DNA of 64,000 bases from Inia geoffrensis (lineage: Eukaryota; Chordata; Mammalia; Artiodactyla; Iniidae): the NCBI GenBank assembly GCA_036417435.1, contig CM070903.1, positions 53,978,001-54,042,000 on the forward strand. Direction: 5' to 3'. Below the pieces are notes generated by a model. The model was not told the origin of the DNA and made no database searches. It saw nothing but the letters and a program-made list of their open reading frames with translations. The translations under genes and the position numbers were made by a program. This document shows, piece by piece, positions 12,003 through 24,560 of the stretch (its first letter is position 1; every line of letters starts with the position of its first letter).

Positions 12003-15000
12003 GTTTCATTTCTTTTTATGGCTGAGTCATATTCCATTGTATATATGTGCCACATCTCCTTTATACATTCATCTGTCTATGGACACTTAGGTTGCTTCCA
12101 TATCCTGGATATTATAAATAGAGCTGCAGTGAATACTGTGGTACATGACTCTTTTTGAATTATGGTTTTCTCAGGGTATATGCCGAGGAGTGGGATTGCT
12201 GGGTCATATGGTAGTTCTATTTTTAGTTTTTTACAGAGCCTCCATACTGTTCTCCATAGTGGCCATATCAATTTACATTCCCACCAACATTGCAAGAGGG
12301 CGCCCTTTTCTCCACACCCTCTCCAGCATTTATTGTTTGCAGATTTTTTCATGATGGCCATTCTGACTGGTATGAAGTAATACCTCATTGTAGTTTGGAT
12401 TTGCATTTCTCTAATGATCAGTGATGCTGAGCATTCTTTCATGTGTTTGTTGGCAATCTCTATATGTTCTCTGGAGAGATGTCTATTTAAGTCTTCTGCC
12501 CGTTTCTGGATTGGGTTGTTTGTTTTTTTGATGTTGAGCTGCATGAGCTGCTTGTAAATTCTGGAGATTAATCCTGTGTCAGTTGCTTCACTTGAAAATA
12601 TTTTCTCCCATTCTGAGGGTTTTCTTTTTATCTCGTTTATGATTTCCTTTGCTGTGTAAAACTTTTAAGTTTCATTAGGTCCCATTTGTTTATTTTTGTT
12701 TTTATTTCCATTTCTCTAGGAGGTGGGTCAAAAAGGATCTTGCTGTGATTTATGTCATAAAGTATTCTGCCTATGTTTTCCTCTAAGAGTTTTATAGTGT
12801 CTGGCCTTGCATTTAGATCGTTAATCCATTTTGAGTTTATTTTTGTGTATGGTGTTAGTGAGTATTCTAATTTCATTCTTTTACATGTAGCTGTCCAGTT
12901 TTCCCAGCACCAATAATTGAAGAGGCTGTCTTTTCTCCATTGTATATTCTTGCCTCTTTATCAAAAAGAAGGTGACCGTATGTGCGTGGGTTTATCTCTG
13001 GGCTTTCTATCCAGTTTCACTGATCTATATTTCTGTTTTTGTGCCAGTACCATATTGTCTTGATCACTGTAGCTTTGTAGTATAGTCTGAAGTCCAGGAG
13101 CCTGATTCCTCCAGTTCCATTTTTCTTTCTCAAGATTGCTTTGGCTATTCAGGGTCTTTTGTGTTTTGATACAAATTGTGAAATTTTTTGTTCTAGTTCT
13201 GTGAAAAATGCTGTTGGTAGTTTGATAGGGATTGGATTGAACCTGTAGATTACTTTGGGTAGTATAGTCATTTCCACAATGTTGATTCTTTCAACCCAAG
13301 AACATAGTATATCTCTCCATCTGTTTGTATCATCTTTGATTTCTTTCATCAGTGTCTTATAGTTTTCTGCATACAGATCTTTTGTCTCCTTAGGTAAGTT
13401 TAGCCCTAGGTATTTTATTCTTTTTGTTGCAATGGTAAATGGGAGTGTTTTGTTTCAAATTTTTCATTATTAGTGTATAGGAATGCAATAGATTTCTATG
13501 CATTAACTTTGTATCCTGCTACTTTACCAAATTCATTGATTAACTCTAATACTTTTCTGGTAGCATCTTGAGGATTCTCTATGTATAATATCAAGTCATC
13601 TGCAAACAGTGACAGCTTTACTTCTTCTTTTCCGATTTGGATTCCTTGTATTTCTTTTTCTTCTCTGATTGCTGTGGCTAAAACTTCCAAAACTATGTTG
13701 AATAATAGTGGTGAGAGCGGGCAGCATTGTCCTGTTCCTGATCTTAGTGGAAATGGCTTCAGTTTTTCACCACTGAGAATGATGTTGGCTGTGGGTTTCT
13801 CATATATGGCCTTTATTATGTTGAGGTAAGTTCCCTCTATGCCTACTTTCTGGAGGGTTTTTATCATAAATGGTGTTGAATATTGTCAAAAGCATTTTCT
13901 GCATCTATTGTGATGATCATATGGTTTTTATCCTTCAATTTGTTAATTTGGTGTATCACATTGATTGATTTGTGTACATTGAAGAATCCTTGCATTCCTG
14001 GGATAAACCCCACTTGATCATGGTGTATGATCCTTTTAATGTGCTGTTGGATTCTGTTTGCTAGTATTTGGCTGAGGATTTTTGCATCTATGTTCATCAG
14101 TGACATTGGAGTGTAGTTTTCTTTCTTTGTGATATCTTTGTGTGGTTTTGGTATCAGGGTGATGGTGGTCTCGTAGGATGAGTTTGGGAGTGTTCCTCCC
14201 TCTGCTATATTTCTGAAGAGTTTGAGAAGGATAGGTGTTAGCTGTTCTCTAAATGTTTGATAGAATTCACCTGTGAAGCCATCTGGTCCTGGGCTTTTGT
14301 TTGTTGGAAGATTTTTAATTACAGTCCCAATTTCACTGCTTGTGATTGGTCTGTTTATATTTTCTACTTCTTCCTGGTTCAGTTTCAGAAGGTTGTGTTT
14401 TTCTAAGAATGTGTTCATTTGTTCCAGGTTGTCCATTTTATTGGCATAGAGTTGCGTGTAGTAATCTCTCATGATCCTTTGTATTTCTGCAGTGTCAGTT
14501 GTTACTTCTCCTTTTTCATTTCTAATTCTATTGATTTGAGTCTTCTCCCTTTTCTTGATGAGTCTGGCTAATGGTTTATCAATTTTGTTTTATTTTCTCA
14601 AAGAGCCAGCTTTTAGTTTTATTGATCTTTGCTATTGTTTCCTTCATTTTTTTTGCATTTATTTCTGATCTGATCTTTATGATTTCTTTCCTTCAGCTAA
14701 CTTTGGAGATTTTTGTTCTTCTTTCTCTAACTGCTTTAGGTGTAAGGTTAGGTTGTTTATTTGAGATGTTTCTTGTTTCTTGAGGTAGAATTTTATTGCT
14801 ATAAATTTCACTCTTAGGACCGCTTTTGCTGCGTCCCATAGGTTTTGGGTTGTCGTGTTTTCATTGTCATTTGTATCTAGGTATTTTTTGATTCCCTCTT
14901 TGATTTCTTCAGTGATGTCTTGGTTATTAAGTAGTGTATGGTTTAGCCTCTATGTATTTGTACTTTTTACAGAGTTTTTCCTGTAATTGATACCTAGTCT

Positions 15001-15696
15001 CATAGCATTTGGGTTGGAAAATATACTTGATATGATATCAATTTTCTTAAATTTACCAAGGCTTGATCTGTGACTGAAGATATGGTCTATTCTGGAGAAT
15101 GTTGCATGAGCACTTGAGAAGTAAATGTATTATGTTGTTTTTGGATGGAATGTCCTATAAATATCAATTAAGTCCATCTTGTGGAATGTATCATTTAAAG
15201 CTTCTGTTTCCTTATTTGTTTCCATTTCTGATGATCTGTCCATTGGTGAAAGTGGGGTGTTAAAGTCCCCTACTATGACTGTGTTACTTTCAGTTTCCCC
15301 TTTTATGGCTGTTAGCATTAGCCTTATGTATTGAGGTGCTCCTATGTTGGGTGCATAAATATTTACAACTGTTATATCTTCTTCTTGGATTGATCCCTTG
15401 ATCATTATGTAGTGTCCTTCTTTGTCTCTTATAATAGTCTTTATTTTAAAGTCTATTTGTCTGATATGAGAACTGCTACTCCAGCTTTCTTCTGATTTCC
15501 ATTTGCATGGAATATCTTTTTCCATCCCGTCACTTTCAGTCTGTATGTTTCCCTAGGTCTGAAGTGGGTCTCTTGTAGACAGCATATATACATGTCTTGT
15601 TTTTGTATCCACTCAGCCAGTCTATGTCTTTTGGCTGGAGCATTTAATCCATTTACATTTAAGGTAATTATTGATAATGTATGCTCCTATTCCCAT
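12003..15696 (-). pseudogene. L1 ORF2 (endonuclease/reverse transcriptase), broken
   Basis: Segments occur in the right order on the minus strand. The endonuclease region is at 15130-15525 with a VGDFNT motif. The N-terminal reverse-transcriptase region is at 13864-14472, with [18 protein letters not shown]. The catalytic FADD box is encoded at 13595-13606 within the 123-codon piece 13496-13867. The C-terminal cysteine-rich region is at 12077-12544, with [21 protein letters not shown]2 nicks target DNA and primes reverse transcription. Multiple frameshifts and stops separate the segments, although the FADD box itself is retained. Confidence 0.88.
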
Positions 15697-15759
15697 TTTC
15701 TTAATTGTTTTGGGTTCGTCATTGTATGTCTTTTCCTTCTCTTGTGTTTCCTGCATAGA

Positions 15760-16644
15760 GAAGTTCCTTTAGCATTTGTTGTAGCACTGGTTGCATGGTG
15801 CTGAATTCTCTTAGCTTTTGCTTGTCTTGTAAAGGTTTTAAATTCTCCATCAAATCTGAATGAGATCCTTGCTGGGTAGAGTAATCTTGGCTGTAGGATT
15901 TTCCCTTTCATCACTTTAAATATGTCCTGCCACTCTCTTCAGGCTTGCAGAGCTTCTGCTGAAAGATCAGCTGTTAATGTTATGGTGATTCCCTTGTGTG
16001 TTATTTGTTGTTTTTCCCTTGCTGCTTTTTATATTTTTTCTTTGTAGTTAATTTTTGATTGTTTGATTAATATGTGTCTTGGTGTGTTTCTCCTTAGATT
16101 TATCCCGTATGGGATGTTCTGTGCTTCCTCGATTTGATTAACTATTTCCCTTCCCATGTTAGGGAAATTTTCAACTCTAATCTCTTCAAATATTTTCTCA
16201 GTCCCTTTCTTTTTCTATTCTTCTTCTGGGATCCCTAGCATTTGAATGTTGCTGCGTTTCATGTTGTCCCAGAAGTCTATGAGGCTGTCCTCAATTCTTT
16301 TCATTCTCTTTTCTTTATTCTGCTCTGCAGTACTTATTTCCACTATTTTATCTTCCAGGTCACTTATCCATTCTTCTGCCTCAGTTATTCTGCTATTGAT
16401 TCCTTCTAGAGAATTTTTAATTTCATTTTTGTGTTGTTCATCATTGTTTGCTCTTTAGTTCTTCTAGGTCCTTGTTAAATGTTTCTTGTATTTTCCCCAT
16501 TCTATTTCCAAGATTTTGGATCATCTTTATTATCATTACTCTGAATTCTTTTTCAGGTAATCTACCTATTTCCTCTTCATTTGTTTGGTCTGGTGGGTTT
16601 TTACCTTGCTCCTTCATCTGCTGTGTGTTTCTCGGTCTTCTCAT
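15760..16644 (-). pseudogene. L1 ORF1 (RNA-binding protein), broken
   Basis: Minus-strand frame beginning at 16644 with MRRPRNTQQMKEQGK, a typical L1 ORF1 start just after the 5' UTR. This piece stays open for 67 codons (16441-16644). The C-terminal region is recognisable near 15800-15914 from the segment LLYPARISFRFDGE. ORF1 protein is the L1 RNA-binding trimer (coiled coil, RRM, C-terminal domain) that forms the L1 RNP. The middle is broken by frameshifts, so no functional product is expected. Confidence 0.8.
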
Positions 16645-17261
16645 TTTGCTTAACTTACTGTGTTTGGGGTCTCCTTTTCGCAGACTGCAGGTTGGTAGTT
16701 CTCCTTGTTTTTGGTGTCTGCCCCCAGTGGCTAAGGTTGGTTCAGTGGGTTGTTAGGCTTCCTGGTGGAGGGGACTGGTGCCTGTGTTCTGGAGGATTAG
16801 GCTGGATCTTGTCTTTCTTGTGGGCAGGACCACTTCTGGTGCTACATTTTGGGGTGTCTGTGACCTTATTGTGATTTTAGGCAGCCTCTCTGCTAATGGG
16901 TAGGGTTGTGTTCCTGTCTTGCTAGTTGTTTGGAATAGGGTGTCCAGTGCTCTAGCTTACTGGTTGTTGAGTTGAGCTGGGTCTTAGCATTGAGATGGAG
17001 ATCTCTAGGAGAGCTTTTGCTGTTTAATATTACATGGTGCTGGGAGGACCAATGTCCTGAAGGTGGCTCTCTCACCTCAGAGGCACAGGACCGACACCTG
17101 GCCGGAGCACCAAGACCCTGTCAGTCCGACAGCTATCATGGCCACTGGGCAGTTGGAGGCTGGCTGGTGAGCAAGGGCACACACACACACCAGTGCCCAA
17201 CTGTGTCTCACATAAGTGGCACTCCCAGGTTAAATCGTCCAGGAAGCCTCTCCCCCATGCC

Positions 17262-18440
17262 ACAGCTGATTTTTTTTATATTGATTTTCATCCTGCGACT
17301 CCCCCCACCCCCCACCCTAATTATTCTGTCTGGGGCTTCCAGTACTATGCTGAGTAAAGATTACAAGAGTAGGCATCCTTTTCTTTTTCCTGACCTTAGA
17401 GGAAAAACTTTTAGCTTTACACTGTTGAATATTTTAGCTATGGCCTTGTCATGTACGGCCTTTTTTTGTGTTAGGTAGTTTCCCTCTACACACAGTTTGT
17501 TGAGAGTTTTTTTTTTTTAAATCATGAATGGGTGTTGAAGTTTGTCAAATGCTTTTTCTACATATATTGAGATGATTATATGATTTTATCCTTCATTTTG
17601 TTAATGTGGTGTATCACATTGATTAATTTGCCGATGTTGACCCATCCCTGCCTCCCTGAAATAAATTCCATTTGATCATGGTGTATGATCCTTTGATGTA
17701 CTGTTGAATTTGGTTTGCTGATATCTTGTTGAGGAGTTTTGTCTATGTGCATCTAGAGGTATTGGCCTGTAATTTTCTTTTCTTGTTTCCCTGTCTGATT
17801 TTGGTATCATGGTAATGCCATTCTCATAATATGGATGATAATGTGTATGTCTTCCCACCTCTTCTATTTTTTAGAAGAATTAATACAGATCCATAATTAA
17901 TGCAAATCCTTCTCAAAATGTTTGGAAGAATTCACCAGTGAAACCATCTGGTCTGAGACTTTTCTTTGTTGGAAGGTTTTTGATTACTGATTCAACCTCC
18001 ATACTAGCAATTGGTCTATTCTCATTTTCTCTTTCTTCATGATTCTGCTTTGATATGTTGTATATATCTAGGAATTTATCCATTCCTTCTAGGTTGTCCA
18101 GTTTTTTGGCATATATTATTTATAGTAGTCTCTTATGATCCTTTGTGTGATATCTACCATTTATAATTTTATTTGAATCCTCTTTTTTTCCTGGTTAGTT
18201 TAGCTAAAGGTTTGCTATTTTGTTTATCTTTTCAAAAAATAAAAACAGCTCTTAGTTTTCTTGATCTTTCCTATTGACCTTTCAGTCTTTATTTCATTTA
18301 TCTCTTATCTGATCTTAGTTATTTTTTTCCCACTACCAACTTTAGGCTTATGTTTGTTCTTCTTTTTCTAGTTCCCTGAGGTGTAAAGTTAGGTTGTTTA
18401 AGATCTTTCTTTTTTATTAATGTAGGCATTTATTGCACAC
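17262..18440 (-). mobile_element. Old L1MA-like LINE, antisense, continuation
   Basis: Continuation of the element at 9571-11531, picking up ORF2 in reverse (reverse transcriptase region) exactly where it was broken. Reverse-strand phrases of the RT region are clear at 17330-17500 and 17900-18000. It fades out by about 18440 without reaching ORF1. Confidence 0.8.
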
Positions 18441-21098
18441 TTTTAGTTTGGGAAGGGACCTTACAGATCACATTGTCAGCTTTTCTTTATAGGACATCTG
18501 CCACTTGATCATCCAGTGATGGGGAGCTCATGGACTTGAAATGAAACAAATCTCAATTTCGAGTTATTTACTAAACATAAGAATGTCTTCCCTGATATTG
18601 AAACGAGATTTCCTTCTGAACTTCTATTCACTGGTCTATGCTTTAAGATTACCAACTATAAAGCAATTCTGTTAGTATTTTTACAAGAGCTTACTTGTTA
18701 TATTTTATGATAGCGTTCACATCCCCAGCTAAGGATTTCCAGTTCCAGAATTAACATCCTGGATACTTTAGATACTTCTTACATAACATGGCAAGGTCCC
18801 TTTTATAGTCTAGCCACCATGCTCAAAACTTTCTACAGCTTTATCACAATGCATTTTAAAACATGGTAACCAGATATAAATATCTGGTTATGGGATGTGA
18901 CCAAGACAAGTACAGTGGTCTAAGTATGTTCTTTCTTCTTCTCTTAGTATAAATTAGATTTTCATGAGTATTTTTGGCAACTCACTACACATGGTGGCAT
19001 ATATTAAGTTTCAGTTAACTTAAGCGCTTACTATTTTTTCCAAGTGAGCTGTTTAATTGCTTTACTTGAAAAATAATATAGAATTTTGAATTTTTACCTT
19101 GATTGTTTTGACTTTGATCTTGATTCTTATGATTCTGGATGACTGTATATTATCTATATATTTATATGGGAATAAAACAGGGTGAAGTGGTGAACCTTCT
19201 TCTGTCCCATTAAAAAATGACCTATAAGTTGTTAATAATTTTTATGTAAGATTATTTGGCTATGAACCTATGTAACTGCATATGTTGTTCTAGTTTATCT
19301 TCAGGGGAGAATTCTCCAATTGCCTGTTGAAAAGACTGTCGTGTCTTTAGTGAATCCATTCTGCTTCCTGATAAGCACCAGATTCCTCTGTTAAAGATTA
19401 ACAAGTTATGGACTTAAATTCTACCTAAATACTTTCAGGTGTGTATGTCATACTTTTTGAATCTGTAGCTAGAATTCAAATTTATCATTAAGATAATTAA
19501 TATTTTATTAATAATAATTTGTAAAATAATATAATTTAAAAGAATAATAATTTTGTCTTTTTTGAGGCCAACAAAATAAATAAAAATATAACCTTCATCA
19601 AAACTATCATTAAATGACCTTTCTACAATGATGCATGCACATTCCTTTCCATACCCTGAAATATAATTTAGCAAAGGTTGCATGAGGCTTGAATCTTAAA
19701 ACAGGAGTTTAAATTTGATGGGAGTCACCTAGAATGTTTGTGATCCTAGTTAAATGCCTTATATTCTTGGGACCTTGGTCTGTGAGGATGATGAATATGA
19801 AAGCACTGGTGGTGACAACCACAAATCTTGGATTCAAACATCTGTTTATGACATATACTATACCTATATGCACATTTTTTTCCTTAAACTCTCCAAAATA
19901 AGTAATTTTATGGATATTACTGATTAGCACGTTTCCTCCACCCCCATTCCCTGTATTCTTAGGAATATCTACTATTAGCCACACAACTAAAGTACTTAAT
20001 TAAAGGAAAACACCATCTAAATTATCAAAAATTAACACACTATCCACACATAAACTCAGAATTCCGGGAAAAACTCTATCTGCGAGTCAATAAGTTTACT
20101 GAAGCCAATGGTTTATGCTTTTTTCTCATGCAATTTAGTGAGGGTTGATATATATACCTTTGCCTCTTTATTCAGTCTCTCAGCATCTCCTAGAATATTA
20201 CTGCGTGAAAACAGTAAACCCAGGGATATTCTTTTGAATTCACCTAGTTGCTCCAGTTCTTTCCTCTTTTGCCACTGGCCCCAGAACACTGTATTTTTGG
20301 ATTGCATCCCTTCCTTTGCCAAAGGTCACCCATCACTCCTGACTATCTATGCCAATTTTACATCTGCAACATTTTGTCTACAAAAGTCCTCTCTAAATCA
20401 CCAGATAGAGTGGGCCTTAACACCTTTTAATGGCAATTGCTGTCATCTTTCTGGTAATCCCATACATATTCTTTTCTCTGAGAGAGACGAAATCAGTCTT
20501 TCAACAGAACATTTTAGAATTTAGTTATAAATCCATCTAACTGCCCACCATTTTAGAGTTTAGAAGTATGTTTTGGTAAAGTTTCAAAAGAAGGAAGCAT
20601 AGCTGATGGTAAGATTGGTGACGCTTTGGACAATATAGCTATAAGTAATTCTTCAAGAATGTCATCTATTATGAGGCTAACACCTCATGTTATTCTCTCC
20701 CAAGCCACCGGTTTCACAACATTGGCAAGCATCTTTCACTTCCCTTCTAACATCTCCAGGCGCTCAATTGCAACACATAGAAAGGCAGTGTTTTAAAGGA
20801 CAAAAAGCCATATTCAGCCCACAATTTTGGCTTGCTTTCCCTATTACTTTCCATCAGAATTATGCAATCTTTGGGTTGTTACAGAAAATATGAAAATGAT
20901 CATCATCCGTATAGGACCCTGTCCAACATGCTTAAGGATTCTGAATCACAATCCATCTTGTGTTCGAGTTTTGCACGCAACCTCCACTGAAGAAAGATGT
21001 AAGCACTAAAGGATGGCAATGGCTTTCTTATCTGATGTCAGGAAAAAGAAAACTTGTTTTGTTATTTTCACCAAAGGGAAAATTCTTTAACTAAGCAG
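18441..21098. other. Unassigned DNA
   Basis: No gene or nameable repeat. A perfect 10-bp inverted repeat lies at 18867-18890. The 138-codon frame at 20108-20524 has no family resemblance and looks like chance. Confidence 0.5.
18867..18890. repeat. Short perfect inverted repeat
   Basis: TAACCAGATA (18867-18876) is followed by four bases and its exact reverse complement TATCTGGTTA (18881-18890). No poly-T run or promoter context gives it a clear role. Confidence 0.7.
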
Positions 21099-21279
21099 AC
21101 TGAACTATGGATCTTTGGTATTTTGAAGGACACTACAGAGTGTGTGTCTTTGATATAAGCCTAAACCTTTTAAATAACATATTATTTCAGCTGATTGAAC
21201 TGGGGATTATTAGTTATATGAAGGGCACAATAAAGTTGTGTGTCTCCATTACAAACCTAAATCTTTTTTGAATAGAGTG
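21099..21279 (+). repeat. Diverged local tandem duplication, about 85 bp unit
   Basis: Two blocks, 21099-21181 and 21194-21279, share an ordered series of words. GA(C/T)TGAACT, then an AGG(A/G)CAC..A segment, then TGTGTGTCT, then A(A/G)CCTAAA(C/T)CTTTT. They look like an old tandem copy, or two fragments of one unknown repeat. Confidence 0.55.
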
Positions 21280-22901
21280 TTTGGACCATTATGTTTTCAC
21301 ATTTGCTTCTGAATAGGTAATGACTACCAATCATGCTCTTTTATAATAAATTATCAGTATGATCCCTTAAAGCCCTTGCATTAAAATGTGAGAATGAGTG
21401 GGAGTGATTTGTACTTTTGACTATTACTGTCATTAGCATTAGATGATTCCTCTTAATACTTTTCACTTGAGTGCCTATTATAAAATTATAATTTTTCAAA
21501 TGGATATCTAAATATCACAGGAAAAAGAAATGGGGTGTACAAAGGTGGAAACTACTCATGCAGGAAGTACTTTTCTTGCCTGGGGAACTCTATAATTTCC
21601 TGGGAAATGTTGTCATAAAACACTTCATATTTTTAGAATACTTTCACCATGAAAAACCTGCTACATTTTAATACCTCCTCTCTCTTCTTTTATTGCAAAA
21701 GGAAAAATCTGAGCTTCATGTGTTTTAAATAAATGATTGCCTTCACCCTCTTCTTCTCCTACTATTTGCCAAGCTTGATATTATCTGGGTCTTTCTTTGG
21801 CCTCTCCTGGAGCATGAAGTTATGCCTGGCATTATCAGACACGTGTGGCAGGGCATTAAGCCTTAGGTACTGAATGGTGTCACCCCAGCTGATGATGCTG
21901 GTCAAGCAAGCACATAGGTTGATTCTGGCTTTTGAACTACATTAAGACATCCAAATGTATGTCTTTCCAGTATTTATGGAAAAAAAGTTGTTTTTTTTAA
22001 AGGGCAATCAGACCATAAAATAATGGACCTTAAAAACACACAAAATCAGTGTCGTTGTGACTATTACAAATTTCATTTTTTAAAAAGTCACTATCAAGGT
22101 CAGGAGCAAACATGGACTTTCTGCTTCTGAGAATGGAAACCCATATGGCAGGAGACAAGGCCTCTAGGGACAGTATATGTAGATCAAAACAGTGGGAGTG
22201 GAATTTTCCCGAGTTTTACTTCTACAAATAATTAACCAAATGTCTTTACATAAATAAATATTTCCCTCTGGGAATTACAGCATCATTAGGAATTTGTGAG
22301 TACTAATTCTAGTTTGGGTATCTATTCCCCATTCTCATTTTTAGCATCTTTCTGTCTGCTTCTCTTTTAAGAAGTAATCTCCTATTTTCTGAAGAAAACA
22401 AAAGAGAAATTGCATAATAGTCAAAAATAATGTGTATTATTAAGAGCAAAATGGGACTACTGTAAGGGGAGGCATGACAAAGGGCCAGGAAAAAATAGTT
22501 TTTTTTACCATTAAAAATCTATAAACCTCTAGTGTTCAAATTCATAAGGAGTGATGCTATCTCTTCCTCACCTTGGACCTTTATTCCCTTTCTCGCTTCT
22601 TGGTAAAGGGATGTCACTGAACCACTGGAGGTGGCTTACATTAGTCATATTCCCTTCATTTTTCAAACTAGTTACTCTTCTTTTCAACATTATAGAGAAG
22701 ACCATGGGGAGTTAGCATACAACTCAACCATCAAGAAGTTAAAGAAGACAAGTATTCAAACCTCTTATTTCTGAAGTCACGACAGCCCCCTTTGTCATCT
22801 CAATATAATTCAACACAAAAGAGAGAGAAAAAAAAACAATGACTGTCAGATACTTATTTCCATAAACGAGGCTCTTGACTAGTGCTAGGAAAAGCAAAGT
22901 A
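21280..22901. other. Unassigned DNA
   Basis: No gene or nameable repeat was seen. Confidence 0.5.
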
Positions 22902-22917
22902 AGCAGGAAGACTTTTT

Positions 22918-23117
22918 TTGTGTGTGTGGTACGCGGGCCTCTCACTATTGTGGCCTCTCCCGTTGCGGAGCACAGGCTCTGGACACGCAGGCCCAGCGGC
23001 CATGGCTCACGGGCCCAGCCGCTCCGCGGCATGTGGGATCTTCCTGGACCGGAGCACGAACCCGTGTCCCCTGCATCGGCAGGCGGACTCTCAACCACTG
23101 CGCCACCGGGGAAGCCC
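22918..23117 (-). mobile_element. CHR-2-type tRNA-derived SINE
   Basis: Complete minus-strand copy with head at 23117. A 16-bp exact duplication, AGCAGGAAGACTTTTT, lies at 22902-22917 and 23118-23133. The A tail is reduced to a mixed T/G run at 22912-22927, so the tail has partly decayed. Confidence 0.93.
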
Positions 23118-23133
23118 AGCAGGAAGACTTTTT

Positions 23134-24409
23134 ATACTTCGGGGGGAGCAGGGAATCTAAAATAGGTAATAGTGATACAGTCATGCATGAACAGTAGATT
23201 TCACCTATCAGTGCTTTGTAACTATTATACCTAAAACCATTTGTATAAGTCAGTTTCATAACTTCATTAAGAGAGCTCTTTGTAAAGGGAGTCCTGTGTA
23301 AATTTGTTCGCAGTATGAGTAATCACCTCTTCACTGATCAGCTCTGGAAGTCAGAATTTGGTAGGTCAAATATTCTTAAATCAGGGAATTACCCACATTA
23401 TAAAAGAGCAACATTTCTCTGAAGATCTCTCTTAGCTAGTACTGGGAGGGGATCTAGTTTGGGAGCAGACCTAGACTGGTAGAAAGTAGGGTTTAATGAG
23501 GCAGCTAACCTTTGCCCATCCAGATCTATGATGTGTACTTCCATACCCTGGTCTGCATAGAAAGCTGGCCCCATGAACTTATCAAAGGCTTCCCTACACT
23601 TTGGCTTCTTGTTGGTGCTGCAGAAGAGCAGCAGGTAGGAGGAGAAAGTGAGTGTCTATTTTGCCAGGTCCCTCCCTTTCAGGTTGCTGTGTTTTGTCTG
23701 TGTATGACCTCTACCACAGATCCCAGTTCCTGTCAGGCAACACTCCCTTACAGCCACCCAGGTGGGAATGCCCCTCCCATCCTAGGTGGTAACAACTCCG
23801 TACTGCTACTCGTCCAAGTACTGCTCTATCCCTTAAACCTTGCCTTTGCCAATCATCTTTTGTTAAACTCTTATCAACTATTTGAGTGAACATCCTTGAT
23901 TCCTGACCACATAGAAAGTTTCGTGATACAGTAGTAGATTATACTAGACTAGTAGAGTATATAGTAGTGAAATAGATTAATTTTCAGTAAAGACTCCAAA
24001 CAGAGACTTTTTCTTCTAAAAAGCCCTCTGTCTTCTGCATTTCTCCTCAGCACCCCTGTCCTCTCAGCTGTCTTGGACTGCAGGGGAAAATGCTCCTGCT
24101 AGAGTTAAAGAATACTGACCCCTTCCTACAAACCAAGGCATCACTGGAAAGTTAAAGAGGCATCTTCCCCGAGAATTTCTTAGACCTTCAAGAACAGGAA
24201 CGAGAGACAGAGCTGTATCATTACATTGTTGTTCCCAGGTTTAAAAGACAGAGTAAATATATGTTCTGTTTGGTAATAAGACCAAAAGGGAGGGATGGAC
24301 ATATTAACAACAAACCCTAAAATGTGGGACCCAAAGAGAACTGGACACTAGAGAGAACCATTACATGGCTTCATTATTAACAGATTATTATACCTTCTTA
24401 ATTTCACCC
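23134..24409. other. Unassigned DNA
   Basis: No gene or nameable repeat. The 125-codon frame at 23512-23889 has no family resemblance. A short stretch near 23925-23975 is rich in TAGTA words. Confidence 0.5.
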
Positions 24410-24560
24410 GATCATTTATTTGCTCAGTCATGCATATAGTTATTCAACAAATATCTGAGTGGTTAACTATGTTCCACAGTTCAGTGATAGGCCTTAGGAA
24501 TATAACTGTCAGCAAGGTAGAGTCTCTCACCTCAAGGAGCTTTGTGAAGAGGAACTACGG
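24410..24560 (-). repeat. L2 LINE 3' fragment, antisense
   Basis: It reads TTCAACAAATATCTGAGTGG, then a 'cagtgataggccttaggaat' segment, then 'ctcacctcaaggagcttt', in the order expected for the reverse complement of the L2 3' end. Confidence 0.65.

Larger units (their letters stand above)
11532..17261 (-). mobile_element. Nearly full-length younger L1, antisense, defective
   Basis: About 5.7 kb runs right to left. A 5' UTR lies at about 16645-17261, ORF1 at about 15760-16644, ORF2 at about 12003-15696 and a 3' UTR at 11532-12003, ending in a short T run. An imperfect duplication, ACA(A/G)CTGATTT, lies at 11521-11531 and 17262-17272, and the older L1MA reads on continuously across it. This is therefore a clean nested insertion. 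Several frameshifts and stops make it non-autonomous. Confidence 0.9.

Noticed and set aside
16448..16874. Two plus-strand frames of about 100 codons antisense to L1 ORF1/5' UTR
   Set aside because: Hydrophobic, low-complexity products that arise from the A-rich sense strand of L1.
16972..17478. 168-codon plus-strand frame antisense to the L1 5' UTR
   Set aside because: It runs across the L1 5' end, through the target duplication and into the older L1, so it is a chance frame. The product has no family resemblance. An ORF0-like role would need evidence I do not have.
20108..20524. 138-codon frame in unassigned DNA
   Set aside because: No start context, domain or homology that I recognise. 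The composition is like translated non-coding sequence.
23512..23889. 125-codon frame in unassigned DNA
   Set aside because: No recognisable domain and no exon signals that fit. A frame this long is expected by chance in 64 kb.
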